From the NCBI RefSeq assembly GCF_900177415.1, contig NZ_FXAF01000002.1, positions 310,001 through 374,000 on the forward strand: a stretch of DNA of 64,000 nt, in the 5' to 3' direction. The translations under genes were made by a program, and so were the position numbers. Under the pieces are notes generated by a model that did no database searches, had not been told where the DNA came from, and saw only the letters and a program-made list of their open reading frames with translations. Position 1 is the first letter of the stretch, and each line of letters begins with the position of its first letter. Shown here one piece after another: positions 1-8,929 of the stretch. Origin of the DNA: Xaviernesmea oryzae (GTDB lineage Bacteria; Pseudomonadota; Alphaproteobacteria; Rhizobiales; Rhizobiaceae).

Positions 1-81
1 GCCGACCTCATCGCCATCGCCGACCGGATCTCCGATCTGAAGAAGCGCACCGGTCGCGACAAGCCGAGCGTGATTACGTGA
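1..81 (+). CDS. C-terminal fragment of an unidentified protein
   Basis: An open frame enters from the left edge and ends at a TGA at 79-81, giving 26 residues rich in Ile, Asp, Lys and Arg and ending SVIT. Codon use is typical for the window. It is followed by a repeat-rich intergenic region, so this is probably the true 3' end of a gene transcribed rightward. Nothing in 26 residues identifies the family; the start lies outside the window. Confidence 0.5.
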   Translation, partial: ADLIAIADRISDLKKRTGRDKPSVIT

Positions 82-121
82 TCGTTTCGCGGAAGATCCG
101 CAAGACACCGTAGTGTATCTA

Positions 122-293
122 CCCCCCTCTGCCCTGCCGGGCATCTCCCCCACAAGGGGAGAGATCACAAGGGGTTTGGCCTTCCCGCCACATCAGCGTT
201 TTACCAAATTGCTACGTGGTTTGTTCGGGAAGCCGGTGCGCCCATCCGATCTCCCCCCTTGTGGGGGAGATGTCCGGCAGGACAGAGGGGGGT
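122..293. repeat. Rhizobial palindromic intergenic repeat (paired arms)
   Basis: Two arms of about 44 bp (122-166 and 248-293) are imperfect inverted copies of each other, built of a C-run, a GCCGGCAGG-like core and a CTCCCCC/GGGGGAG block. They enclose about 80 bp. The same modules recur at 9.33-9.53, 39.72 and 48.26-48.52 kb. This matches the mosaic palindromic intergenic elements known from rhizobia; no coding potential is evident. Confidence 0.75.
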
Positions 294-314
294 GATCCCA
301 ACTGCCCGCAGGCC

Positions 315-752
315 TCACGCAGCCCTGACGATTTCCACCAGTTCGACGTCGAAGACGAGGTCCTTGCCCGCGAGGGGATGGTTGGCGTCGACGGTGACGA
401 CCTGATCGCTGACCTCGGTGACGACGAGCGGGATCGTGTTGCCGTCCGGCGTTCTGCTCTGCAGTTGCAGGCCCGGATGCACGTCGATATTGGACGGCAC
501 GGCCGAGCGGGGAAACGCATGGACCTTGGCCGGATCGTGCGCCCCGTAGGCCGCCTCCGCCGGCACGGTCACCGTCTGGTGCGCACCGAGCTCCATTCCG
601 TCGATCTCTCTGTCGAGCCCCGAAATGATCTGCCCGGCGCCGACCACGAACTCCAGCGGAGGCCGTCCGTTCGACGAGTCGAACTCGGTGCCGTCGGTGA
701 GTTTTCCGATATAGTGAATCCGGACTGTGTCGCCGCTTTTTGCTTGCGTCAT
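315..752 (-). CDS. FKBP-type peptidyl-prolyl cis-trans isomerase, SlyD/FkpB-like
   Basis: 145 residues, the usual length for the SlyD/SlpA branch of FKBPs. It catalyses proline cis-trans isomerisation and acts as a cytoplasmic folding helper. The N-terminal half has the FKBP signature (IHYIGKLTDGTEFDSS, then an FVVGAGQIISGLD stretch around residues 36-48). An insert-in-flap region follows from about residue 70, and the FKBP strand returns at the C-terminus (DLVFDVELVEI). The His/Cys-rich metal-binding tail of E. coli SlyD is absent, so it is closer to FkpB/SlpA or a tailless SlyD. An AGAGGG ribosome site sits 9 bases before the ATG. It is divergent from glgX and its 3' end abuts the palindromic repeat. 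Confidence 0.9.
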   Translation of the reverse strand: MTQAKSGDTVRIHYIGKLTDGTEFDSSNGRPPLEFVVGAGQIISGLDREIDGMELGAHQTVTVPAEAAYGAHDPAKVHAFPRSAVPSNIDVHPGLQLQSRTPDGNTIPLVVTEVSDQVVTVDANHPLAGKDLVFDVELVEIVRAA

Positions 753-943
753 CTGTCTGGCCCTCTTGTTTGAGGTTTGAAGGTGACCGCATACGGATGA
801 TTGATACGGCCGGCGAAACGGCCTTTCCTTCGACCGGCCCCAAGCCTAGGGAAATCGGCCGTCAAATGCAAATTAGGGCGGCGGAGCCTTTCGGTACAGG
901 GGACGGCAGGTGCATTTTCACGATGAATTCACCATAAGGAGGG

Positions 944-2965
944 ATGCTGGTCACAGGCATGGCCCGCCGGTTTTCGCCGGATGATCGGGGCACAACAGGG
1001 GCGGACGACGGCATGGCTTCTTCATCGCTCGGAGCGACACTGACCGCAGACGGTTGCGATTTCGCCGTCTGGTCGCATCACGCCGAGCGGATCGAGCTCT
1101 GCCTTTTCGACGCCGAGGGGAAGCGGGAAACCGCCCGCCACCGCCTGATCCGCGGCCGCGACGATATCCACCGCGCCTCGGTCCCCGCCGTAACGGCCGG
1201 CCGGCGTTACGGCTACCGCGCCTGGGGCGCCTACGATCCCGACAATGGCGCCTGGTTCGACCCGTCGAAGCTGCTGGTCGATCCCTACGCCCGCGAGCTC
1301 GATCGCCCTTTCCGGCACGACGCGAAACTTTCCCTGTTCGGCGTCGACACGGCCGATCTCGTGCCGAAAGCGATCGTCACCCGCGATCCGCTCGCCCGGA
1401 TCGGCAAGCCGCTGCTCCCGCCCGGCGGCTTCATCTATGAGGTCGCGGTCAAACCCTTCACCATCCTGCACCCGGCGATCCCCGAAAAGCTGCGCGGCAC
1501 GGTGGCCGCCCTCGCCCATCCCTCGATTGTCGCCCATCTGAAAAACCTCGGCGTCGATGCGATCGAGCTGATGCCGGTCACCGCCTGGATCGACGAACGC
1601 CATCTGCCGGCGCTCGGCCTCACCAACGGCTGGGGTTATAATCCCGTCGCCTTCATGGCGCTCGATCCTCGCCTCTGCCCGGGCGGCGTGAAGGAGCTGC
1701 GGGAAACGGTTGCGACACTCCACCAGGCCGGCATCGGCGTCATCCTCGACCTGGTCTTCAACCACACGGGCGAAAGCGACCGCTATGGCGCGACGCTTTC
1801 GATGCGCGGCCTCGACAACCTCTCCTATTATCGCCATGTGCCGGGCGAGCCCAAGGGGGAACAGGTACATCTCGTCAACGACACGGGCACAGGCAATACG
1901 GTCGCCTGCGACCAGCCGCATGTCCGCCGGCTGATCGTCGATACGCTCCGGCATTTCGTCGTGCATGCCGGCGTCGATGGCTTCCGCTTCGATCTCGCCC
2001 CCGTCATCGGCCGCACGGCGGATGGCTTCGATCCGCGGAGCGAGACGCTGAGCGCGATGACTGCGGACGAGGCGCTGAAGGACCGCGTCCTGATCGCCGA
2101 ACCCTGGGATATCGGCCCCGGCGGCTACCAGCTCGGCAATTTTCCCGAGCCTTTCCTCGAATGGAACGACCGCGCCCGCGACGATATCCGCCGCTACTGG
2201 CGCGGCGACCAATGGACCACCGGCGCACTCGCGACAAGGCTCGCCGGCTCGTCGGATATTTTCGAAAAATCCGGCCGCACCCGCACCGTCAATTTCCTTG
2301 CCGCCCATGACGGCTTCACGCTGATGGACCTCGTCTCCAACGAGGGAAAACACAACGAGGCGAACGGCGAACAGAACCGCGACGGACACAACGAGAATTT
2401 TTCCTGGAACAACGGCGTCGAGGGAGAGACGGACGATCCGGCCGTCCTCGAAATGCGCCGCCGCGACGTTGCCGCACTCCTCTCCACGCTCTTCGCCAGC
2501 CGCGGCTGGATCATGCTCACCATGGGGGACGAAGCCGGCCGCTCGCAGCAGGGCAACAACAACGCCTATGCCCAGGACAACGAGATCACCTGGCTCGACT
2601 GGTCGAAGATCGACAAGGCGCTGATCGAACATACCGCATCGCTCGCCGCCATCCGCAAGCGGTTTTCGGCTTTCTCCGAGACCGGCTTCTTCACCGGGAA
2701 TGGCGATATCGAATGGCTGGCAGCCTCCGGCGAACCGATGCAGGTCGGCGACTGGGAGAACCCGGACAATCCCGCGCTCGGCATGGCGCTGAAGACGCCC
2801 GACCGCCAGACCGGCAGGGAGACCCGCCTCGCCGTCCTCTTCAACCGTGGCGTCCAGCCGGTCACCTTCGTGCTGCCCGGCTGGGGCTGGAAGCATTTCC
2901 CCTCCGGCGAGCTCTGGAATCAGGTCCTGCCTCCCCGCTCCGTCCGCTTCTGCATCGAAGAATGA
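944..2965 (+). CDS. glgX: Glycogen debranching enzyme GlgX
   Basis: 673 residues, near the 650-710 usual for GlgX. It hydrolyses alpha-1,6 branch points of phosphorylase-limit glycogen in the cytoplasm. The family N-terminus (LGATLTADGCDFAVWS) is followed by the GH13 barrel. The nucleophile region is GVDGFRFDLA near residue 346 and the acid/base region is LIAEPWDIGPGG. The GlgX-typical NFLAAHDGFTLMDLVS and EQNRDGHNEN motifs are also present. Start choice is uncertain. AAGGAGG at 936-942 is too close to the ATG at 944 and rather far from the ATG at 959. An ATG at 1013 begins just before the conserved domain. No other glg genes are adjacent, so it stands outside a classical glycogen operon here. 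Confidence 0.93.
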   Translation: MLVTGMARRFSPDDRGTTGADDGMASSSLGATLTADGCDFAVWSHHAERIELCLFDAEGKRETARHRLIRGRDDIHRASVPAVTAGRRYGYRAWGAYDPDNGAWFDPSKLLVDPYARELDRPFRHDAKLSLFGVDTADLVPKAIVTRDPLARIGKPLLPPGGFIYEVAVKPFTILHPAIPEKLRGTVAALAHPSIVAHLKNLGVDAIELMPVTAWIDERHLPALGLTNGWGYNPVAFMALDPRLCPGGVKELRETVATLHQAGIGVILDLVFNHTGESDRYGATLSMRGLDNLSYYRHVPGEPKGEQVHLVNDTGTGNTVACDQPHVRRLIVDTLRHFVVHAGVDGFRFDLAPVIGRTADGFDPRSETLSAMTADEALKDRVLIAEPWDIGPGGYQLGNFPEPFLEWNDRARDDIRRYWRGDQWTTGALATRLAGSSDIFEKSGRTRTVNFLAAHDGFTLMDLVSNEGKHNEANGEQNRDGHNENFSWNNGVEGETDDPAVLEMRRRDVAALLSTLFASRGWIMLTMGDEAGRSQQGNNNAYAQDNEITWLDWSKIDKALIEHTASLAAIRKRFSAFSETGFFTGNGDIEWLAASGEPMQVGDWENPDNPALGMALKTPDRQTGRETRLAVLFNRGVQPVTFVLPGWGWKHFPSGELWNQVLPPRSVRFCIEE

Positions 2966-3032
2966 CGCACTGCAAAAATCGCTCGCCAACCTGCCCAACT
3001 CCTGTAAAGTCCGGCAGCCATCGGAGCAATTC

Positions 3033-3080
3033 CAGGAAAAGTGCGAAACGGTTTTCCGTCCGGAATTGCGTCAAACTTCT
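3033..3080. repeat. Short intergenic palindrome, GAAAAGTGCGAAACGGTTTTCC type
   Basis: The 48 bases before the MaoC gene hold a GGAAAAGTGCGAAACGG...TTTTCCGTCCGGAATTGCG block. A related copy (AAAAGTGCGAAGCGGTTTTCGG) lies at 31357-31385. Such short elements are scattered between rhizobial genes. AAAAG and GGTTTTC form a small dyad. Confidence 0.55.
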
Positions 3081-3101
3081 GAAGGAAATCAGTGAGGTCG
3101 C

Positions 3102-3587
3102 ATGCGTGAAATTTCGCTCGCCGAAGTCGAGAGCCTGGTCCGGACGGAGGTTGGCGTTTCGGAATGGATCACCGTCGACCAGCCGACGATCGACATGTTC
3201 GCCGACGCGACGCATGACCACCAGTTCATCCATGTCGATGAAGCCCGTGCCGCTGCCGAAAGCCCTTTCGGCGGCACGATCGCGCACGGTTTCCTGACGC
3301 TGTCGCTGCTCTCCGCGATGAACTTCGATTGCGTGCCGAAGATCCGCGAGCAGACCATGGGCATCAATTACGGTTTCGACCGGGTGCGCTTCATGTCGCC
3401 GGTGAAAAGCGGCAGCCGCATCCGCGGCCGCTTCACGCTCGCCGACACGCGCTTCCGCGGCGCAGGCATGCTGATGACCACCTACGAGGTCACGGTCGAG
3501 ATCGAGAACGAGAAGAAACCGGCGCTGACGGCCACCTGGATCACCATCGTCCAGTTCGACCCCAAAGACCGGCCGGAAGGCGTCTGA
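3102..3587 (+). CDS. MaoC-like dehydratase, NodN-type
   Basis: 161 residues forming a single hot-dog domain. The hydratase-2 motif is clear: FADATHDHQFIHVD (residues about 34-47) supplies the Asp/His pair, and FGGTIAHGFLTLSLL follows. This exact arrangement is shared with NodN of rhizobia and with (R)-specific enoyl-CoA hydratases. The expected reaction is reversible hydration of trans-2-enoyl-CoA, but the physiological substrate of the NodN branch is not settled. AAGGAAATCAGTGAGG precedes the ATG. The next gene starts 2 bases after its stop, so they are probably co-transcribed. Confidence 0.85.
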   Translation: MREISLAEVESLVRTEVGVSEWITVDQPTIDMFADATHDHQFIHVDEARAAAESPFGGTIAHGFLTLSLLSAMNFDCVPKIREQTMGINYGFDRVRFMSPVKSGSRIRGRFTLADTRFRGAGMLMTTYEVTVEIENEKKPALTATWITIVQFDPKDRPEGV

Positions 3588-3589
3588 AC

Positions 3590-4648
3590 ATGGCCTCCGA
3601 AGCTGAAATCCTGCAGGCTTTCCGCGATCAGGCGGTCGCGGGCAACACGCTCGGCTCGCCCTTCACGGCAAGGCTCTGCACGCTGGCGGCCGAACGCCTC
3701 GACCGCTCGACGACGATCGGTGGGACGGTCCTGAACTGGGAAGGCGATCCGGGCGTCAGGGGCGACCTGCTACCCGCCCGCCTTGCCGGCGCGCTGCATG
3801 CGCTGGTCCTCGACGGCAGGGACGATGCGCTGAAATCCGTTTATCCGCCGAACGCCGTCGGCGACGACGCGCTCTGGTCGGAAATCCTGCGTGCCTTCAA
3901 CGAGCATGAAGGCTTCATTCTTGAGCGCCTTCGCTTCGCGCCGCAGACCAACGAGGTTCGCCGGTCGAGCGCTCTGCTTGCCGGTTTCCTTGCGATTGCG
4001 GACCTGTTCGGGAAGCCGCTGATCCTGTCGGAATTCGGCGCCAGCATGGGCCTCAACCTCAACTGGGACCGATACCATCACGATCTCGGCGGCTTGCTCT
4101 GGGGCGATCCCGCGTCGCCGGTCAGGCTCAGGCCCGATTGGCAGGGCCCGCCGCCCCCGCGCGCCGAAATCGCCGTGCAGGACCGCGCCGGCTGCGACCT
4201 CAACCCGCTCGATCCGCATTCGCCGGAAGATACCTCACGCCTCCTTTCCTATCTCTGGGCCGACCAGGCCGACCGGGTGGAACGGACCCGCGCAGCACTG
4301 GAAATCGCCCGCGCCAACCGTGTCCTCGTCGGAAAGGGCGATGCGCTGGTCTGGCTGAGGGAAAAACGGCTCGCGCAGCTCACGCCCGGCGCCGTGCACG
4401 TCGTCTACCACTCGATCGCCTGGCAATACCTGCCGCCGGAAGCCCGCGCGAAGGGCGAAGCGATCATTGCCGAGGCCGGCGCCCGAGCGACGGAAGAAGC
4501 ACCGCTCGCCCGCCTGCAGATGGAGGCCGACGGCAATCCGGACGGCGTGACCCTCAGCCTCCAGGTCTGGCCGACCGGCGAAGCCCAAGAACTCGGCCGC
4601 GCCGATCCCCACGGCCGCTGGGTCAAGTGGAAGGGCTGGAAGCCGTGA
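3590..4648 (+). CDS. DUF2332 family protein
   Basis: 352 residues matching the DUF2332 family, a conserved alphaproteobacterial and actinobacterial protein of unknown function. Visible family blocks are NEVRRSSALLAGFLAIAD, then LSEFGASMGLNLNWDRY (about residues 145-161), then VHVVYHSIAWQYLP near residue 276. There are no signal peptide or membrane segments, so it should be cytoplasmic. The ATG at 3590 follows the MaoC stop by 2 bases. The reading frame stays open further upstream, but that part overlaps maoC and is out of character. Its stop overlaps the GTG of the next small gene (GTGA), which indicates translational coupling. Confidence 0.85.
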   Translation: MASEAEILQAFRDQAVAGNTLGSPFTARLCTLAAERLDRSTTIGGTVLNWEGDPGVRGDLLPARLAGALHALVLDGRDDALKSVYPPNAVGDDALWSEILRAFNEHEGFILERLRFAPQTNEVRRSSALLAGFLAIADLFGKPLILSEFGASMGLNLNWDRYHHDLGGLLWGDPASPVRLRPDWQGPPPPRAEIAVQDRAGCDLNPLDPHSPEDTSRLLSYLWADQADRVERTRAALEIARANRVLVGKGDALVWLREKRLAQLTPGAVHVVYHSIAWQYLPPEARAKGEAIIAEAGARATEEAPLARLQMEADGNPDGVTLSLQVWPTGEAQELGRADPHGRWVKWKGWKP

Positions 4649-4884
4649 GCGACCTGAACCCGGCCGAGATCGAGCAGACGAAGCTTCTGGCGAATGCATT
4701 CGACCGGGCTTCGACGGCCTGCATCACGGTCGGCATCGTCACGCCTGTCGCCGCCATGCTCTATGGGATCGGCGGCGCCGGTATCCAGTTCGGCTTCGCC
4801 GTGCTAGGATATCTGACGGGTTGGCTTATGATCGCAGTCTTCCTACATTATCTCGCGAGGCTCACCTTGAGGAGACTGGCATGA
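4645..4884 (+). CDS. Small membrane protein, two transmembrane helices
   Basis: 79 residues starting at a GTG that overlaps the preceding stop codon by 4 bases. After a charged N-terminus (SDLNPAEIEQTKLL) come two hydrophobic segments, about residues 25-45 and 50-70, and an Arg-rich C-terminus (ARLTLRRLA). This layout suggests a small inner-membrane protein. I do not recognise the family. Both neighbours overlap it by 4 bases, so it belongs to the maoC-DUF2332 operon. Confidence 0.7.
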   Translation: MSDLNPAEIEQTKLLANAFDRASTACITVGIVTPVAAMLYGIGGAGIQFGFAVLGYLTGWLMIAVFLHYLARLTLRRLA

Positions 4885-5009
4885 CAGCAGAATGGCTTTT
4901 CGTCTCGTTCGGAATGCCGGCGATTCTCGCGGTCGTCGCCTATACGGCCTATCGCCTGCACGAATGGGATCTCGACCGCAAACACAAGAATCGCCAGCCC
5001 GGCGAGTGA
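4881..5009 (+). CDS. Tiny single-pass membrane protein
   Basis: 42 residues: one hydrophobic helix (about residues 4-22, WLFVSFGMPAILAVVAYTAY) and a strongly charged tail (HEWDLDRKHKNRQPGE). The ATG overlaps the preceding stop (ATGA), and a TTGAGGAGA ribosome site sits just upstream. It is the last gene of the maoC operon. Function is unknown; small size, overlap and a good ribosome site make it likely to be real. Confidence 0.6.
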   Translation: MTAEWLFVSFGMPAILAVVAYTAYRLHEWDLDRKHKNRQPGE

Positions 5010-5019
5010 TCTGCCGCGC

Positions 5020-5328
5020 CTAGAGGCCCATTTCCATCAGCACGAAACCGAGAAGCGGCGGCAGCGCCGCGCCGATCGCGATATTGGCGGTGCGCGCCGG
5101 CGTCAGCCCGACCGCCGAGCCCGAAATTCCGGCAGCGATAAGCCCCGCCATCGGCATGCTGAGGCTCCTGTCCACGCCCGGCGCGAAGGACGCAAGCACG
5201 GCGGCGACAGCCGCGCAGCCGCCGACCAGCACACCCTTCCACACCTCGATCTTCGCAAGTCTGGCGGCGATCGCCCCGCCGATCACCGCCGCGACGACGG
5301 CAATCGCCATCAGTTGAAATTCGCTCAT
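5020..5328 (-). CDS. Small hydrophobic membrane protein
   Basis: 102 residues. The ATG at 5328 is chosen because GGGAGGG lies 6 bases upstream; the in-frame extension above it has no such site. There are three to four hydrophobic segments (for example LMAIAVVAAVIGGAIAA, then GVLVGGCAAVAAVLASF, then IGAALPPLLGFVLM) separated by short Gly/Pro-containing loops. This suggests an inner-membrane protein. I see no diagnostic motif. It is convergent with the operon above and lies downstream of soxG on the same strand, with about 70 bases between. Confidence 0.65.
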   Translation of the reverse strand: MSEFQLMAIAVVAAVIGGAIAARLAKIEVWKGVLVGGCAAVAAVLASFAPGVDRSLSMPMAGLIAAGISGSAVGLTPARTANIAIGAALPPLLGFVLMEMGL

Positions 5329-5400
5329 CGAAACCCTCCCGTTTCGAGGGGAGAGTGCGGGTCTTACGCCGCAAGTCAAGTTAGGCGATCGTCTTAGGCC

Positions 5401-5958
5401 CTAGAGAGCCGCATCCTGCGCGCCTTCGGCCAGCAACCCGAAGGCATAGTCGGAGAAGGAGCGCCAGACTTCCACCCGGAAGGCATCCTCCGCCGTCCGC
5501 AGAAGCACGATCTCCACTTTGGCCAGAACCGTTCGGGAGCATGCTCCGACCGGGAAAACCTTGAGCGACAGGTCCTGCGAACAGCCCGCATTGATGGCCC
5601 TCGACGCCCCCGGGCCGGAAACCAGGATCGCCGCGTTGCGGTGGGAAACGTCGACCGCGGAATGCAGCACGCCGGAAGAGGCCGCGGCCTGCATCAGCCC
5701 GCCCTTCCCCTCGTCGATCACCAGCCACTCGTCCGGCCCCAGCCACAGCGCCGTGCGCCCCTTGGCCGCGGCGGAGGTCTTCGGCTTCACCGGGAGGTCG
5801 AGCCCGAGAGCTTGAGAAAGAGCGGCCATGTCCTCAGCACCAGCGCGCAGGGAAATGCGTTCAGCCGGCGGAGCGGCTTCCAGCCGAACGGCCGAGGAGC
5901 CGCCATGAAAGCCCGCCAGCGGGAGTGTACGGATCGAGCCGGCTCCAAGTTTAGCCAT
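5401..5958 (-). CDS. soxG: Sarcosine oxidase gamma subunit
   Basis: 185 residues, usual for SoxG, last gene of soxBDAG. It is a structural subunit of the heterotetrameric enzyme that oxidatively demethylates sarcosine to glycine while passing the one-carbon unit to tetrahydrofolate. The fold resembles part of the GCV-T/YgfZ superfamily. Supporting stretches are ALWLGPDEWLVID (about residues 88-100) and VDVSHRNAAILVSGPGA (about residues 119-135). Its ATG at 5958 overlaps the soxA stop by 8 bases, so it is translationally coupled. Confidence 0.9.
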   Translation of the reverse strand: MAKLGAGSIRTLPLAGFHGGSSAVRLEAAPPAERISLRAGAEDMAALSQALGLDLPVKPKTSAAAKGRTALWLGPDEWLVIDEGKGGLMQAAASSGVLHSAVDVSHRNAAILVSGPGASRAINAGCSQDLSLKVFPVGACSRTVLAKVEIVLLRTAEDAFRVEVWRSFSDYAFGLLAEGAQDAAL

Positions 5959-8929
5959 TGATGCGGCCTCCTTCCTTGTCGAAGAACACCATGTCGGTGA
6001 CTTCCACCGCGATCGTCCTGTCCTTCATCGGTACGTAGAGCGTCTGGCCGATACGCGCCCTGCCGCCGGCCACCAGTGCGATGGCGATGGAGCGGCCGCA
6101 ATTCTCCGACCAGTAGGCGGACGTGACGTGCCCGAGCATGGTCATCGGCTTCGGCTGGTTCGGATCGGCGACGATCTGCGCCCCCTCCTCCAGCACGTCG
6201 CTCGGCTTGTTGGTCAAGAGACCGACGAGCTGCTTGCGGCCGTCGCGCACGAGGTCCGGGCGCTTGAGACCGCGAATGCCGACGAAATCGGTCTTCTTCT
6301 TCGAGACGGCCCAGCCGAGGCCCGCATCGTCCGGCGTCACCGTTCCGTCCGTATCCTGGCCGACGATGATATAGCCCTTTTCGGCGCGCAGCACGTGCAT
6401 GGTCTCGGTGCCGTAGAGGCAGGCGCCCATGGCTTCGGCGCGCTCCCATATCGCCTTCCAGACGGCCGGGCCGTAATCGGCCGGCACGTTGATTTCGAAG
6501 CCGAGCTCGCCGGTGAAGGAGACGCGGAAGAGCCGCGCCGGCACGCCCGTCACCGTGCATTCCGCCACGCTCATATGCGGGAAGGCTTCGTTGGAAATAT
6601 CGACGCCTTCCACGAAAGGCTGGACGATCTCGCGCGCCTTTGGCCCCTGCACCGCGATCACCGCCCATTGCTCGGTGGTCGAGGTGAGCCAGACCTTGAG
6701 ATGCGGGAACTCCGTCTGGAGATAATCCTCCATGTGGTGGAGCACGCGCGGCGCGCCGCCGGTCGTGGTCGTCACATGGAAACGGTCCTCGGCAAGCCGC
6801 CCCACGACGCCGTCGTCATAGATGAAGCCGTCCTCGCGGGTCATGATGCCGTAGCGGCATTTTCCCGGCTTCAGCGTATCCCAGGCGTTGGTGTAGATGA
6901 GGTTGAGGAACTGCGCCGCATCCGGCCCCACCACCTCGATCTTGCCGAGCGTCGAGGCGTCGAACACGCCCGCCACCTCGCGCACGGTGCGGCACTCGCG
7001 GTTGACAGCAGCATGCATATCCTCGCCGCGCCTCGGGAAATACCAGGCGCGCTTCCAGTTGCCGACATCCTCGAACTCCGCACCCTCGGCCGCCTCCAGC
7101 GCGTGCATCGGCGTCTTGCGGGCGGGATCGAAGAGGTCGCCGCGCGAGTGGTTGATGAGCGTGCCGTAGGTCACCGGCGTATAGGGCGCGCGGAACGTCG
7201 TCAGCCCCACCTGCGGGATCGGCCGGTCGAGCACTTCCGCCGCGATGGCCAGACCGTGCATGTTGGAAAGCTTGCCCTGGTCGGAGGCCATGCCGTTGGT
7301 CGTGAAGCGCTTGATATGCTCGATCGAATGCATGCCTTCGCGCACTGCAAGGCGGATGTCCTTGGCGGTCACGTCGTGCTGGAAATCGATGAAGGCCTTC
7401 ACCACCGTATCCGGCCCGGCGCCTTCCGCAGCACCGATCATGCCGCCCGTCCAATCGAAACGGTTCTCGCCGGCAAGCGCGACCGAGCCGCCGCCCGCCG
7501 CGATCGCCTCGTCGATCAGCTCGGCCAGGTCGTCGGTGCCGTTGCAGCCGCCGACCGAGACGCAATCCTGCGCATAGATGTCCGGCAGGAAGCGCTGCCC
7601 CTTCTCGTCGAAGCGCAGCTTGCCGCGCGACTGGGAGAAGAGATGCACCGAAGGCGTCCAGCCGGCCGAAACGATCAGCGCGTCCACCTTGATCTTGCGG
7701 GCGTTCGAGCCGCCGTTGCGCACCACCGTCATGGACGAGATGCGCAGACGGCCGAACGTGTCGGTCACCGAATGGCCGGTCAGCACGTCGATGCCGAGCG
7801 ACCGCGCCTCCGCCAGCACCGCCTCGCCCGGCTCGGCGCGGCAATCGACGATCGCAGCGATCGAAACGCCGGCCCGTTTCAGGTCGAAGGCGGCTTCATA
7901 GGCCGAATCATGCGCCGTATAGACGCCGACATTGCGGCCGACCGCGACCCCGTGATGGTTGAGGAAGGTGCGCGCGGCGGACGCCAGCATGATGCCCGGC
8001 CGGTCGTTGTTGGAAAACACCATGTGCCGCTCGATCGAGCCGGTGGCGAGCACCACCCGCTTGGCGCGGACCTGCCACAGCCGCTCGCGGGGCAGGCTCT
8101 TGCCCGGCCGCGCCAGGTGATCCGTCACCCGCTCCGCAAGGCCGAGGAAGCCGTGATTGTAATAGCCGAACACCGTCGTACGGGTCAGCACCGTCACGTT
8201 CGGCATGGCCTTGAGCTTCGCGGCCGCGGCCTGTGCCCAGTCATAACCGTTCCGGCCGTCGATTTTGGTCGAGGCATCGAAATGCAGCGCCCCGCCCACT
8301 TCGGCCTGTTCGTCCACGAGGATCACGGAAGCGCCCGTCGCAGCCGCCGAAAGCGCTGCCGTCAGCCCCGCCACGCCCGCGCCGGCGATCAGCACATCGC
8401 AATGGGCGTAGCGATTGGCATAGTGGTCCGGGTCTTCCTCCTTCGGCGCGACGCCGAGGCCGGCGGCGCGGCGGATGAAGGGCTCGTAGACCCTCGTCCA
8501 GGCTTCCTTCGGCCACATGAAGGTCTTGTAGTAGAAGCCCGCCGCGAAGAAGGGCGAGAGCAGGTCGTTGAAGGCCCCGACATCGAACTTCAGCGAGGGC
8601 CAGCGGTTCTGCGAGGAGATCTTCGCGCCGTCGAACACTTCCTGCACGGTCGCCCGCACGTTCGGCTGGCGGCGGGCGGCATCGCGCGAAACGTCGATCA
8701 GCGCGTTCGGCTCCTCGGCACCGGCCGAGAGAATGCCGCGCGGCCGGTGATATTTGAACGAGCGGCCGACGAGATGCACCCCATGCGCCAGCAGCGCGGA
8801 GGCGACGGTATCGCCTTCCATCGCCGTATAGGTCTTGCCGTCGAAGGTGAAGCGCGCCGTGCGGGCGGGCGTATGACGCCCGGCGCCCTTGATGCGGAAG
8901 GCCCCGAGGTTATTGGAAGAGCCGCTCAT
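5951..8929 (-). CDS. soxA: Sarcosine oxidase alpha subunit
   Basis: 992 residues, typical of SoxA. An N-terminal ferredoxin-like domain (about 20-110) is followed by an NAD-binding Rossmann stretch (DVLIAGAGVAGLTAALS near residue 168) and the SoxA middle domain. A C-terminal aminomethyltransferase (GCV-T) domain from about residue 600 should receive the methylene group on tetrahydrofolate. The start at 8929 is supported by GGAGA 7 bases upstream and by overlap with the soxD stop (ATGA). The frame is open a further 61 codons upstream, but that is soxD sequence in another frame. A cytoplasmic flavoenzyme complex for sarcosine, glycine betaine or creatine catabolism is implied. Confidence 0.95.
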   Translation of the reverse strand: MSGSSNNLGAFRIKGAGRHTPARTARFTFDGKTYTAMEGDTVASALLAHGVHLVGRSFKYHRPRGILSAGAEEPNALIDVSRDAARRQPNVRATVQEVFDGAKISSQNRWPSLKFDVGAFNDLLSPFFAAGFYYKTFMWPKEAWTRVYEPFIRRAAGLGVAPKEEDPDHYANRYAHCDVLIAGAGVAGLTAALSAAATGASVILVDEQAEVGGALHFDASTKIDGRNGYDWAQAAAAKLKAMPNVTVLTRTTVFGYYNHGFLGLAERVTDHLARPGKSLPRERLWQVRAKRVVLATGSIERHMVFSNNDRPGIMLASAARTFLNHHGVAVGRNVGVYTAHDSAYEAAFDLKRAGVSIAAIVDCRAEPGEAVLAEARSLGIDVLTGHSVTDTFGRLRISSMTVVRNGGSNARKIKVDALIVSAGWTPSVHLFSQSRGKLRFDEKGQRFLPDIYAQDCVSVGGCNGTDDLAELIDEAIAAGGGSVALAGENRFDWTGGMIGAAEGAGPDTVVKAFIDFQHDVTAKDIRLAVREGMHSIEHIKRFTTNGMASDQGKLSNMHGLAIAAEVLDRPIPQVGLTTFRAPYTPVTYGTLINHSRGDLFDPARKTPMHALEAAEGAEFEDVGNWKRAWYFPRRGEDMHAAVNRECRTVREVAGVFDASTLGKIEVVGPDAAQFLNLIYTNAWDTLKPGKCRYGIMTREDGFIYDDGVVGRLAEDRFHVTTTTGGAPRVLHHMEDYLQTEFPHLKVWLTSTTEQWAVIAVQGPKAREIVQPFVEGVDISNEAFPHMSVAECTVTGVPARLFRVSFTGELGFEINVPADYGPAVWKAIWERAEAMGACLYGTETMHVLRAEKGYIIVGQDTDGTVTPDDAGLGWAVSKKKTDFVGIRGLKRPDLVRDGRKQLVGLLTNKPSDVLEEGAQIVADPNQPKPMTMLGHVTSAYWSENCGRSIAIALVAGGRARIGQTLYVPMKDRTIAVEVTDMVFFDKEGGRING

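Noticed and set aside
1022..2998. Long minus-strand open frame over glgX (658 codons)
   Set aside because: It is the complement of a clear GH13 enzyme and shows no family sequence; such frames are expected in high-GC DNA.
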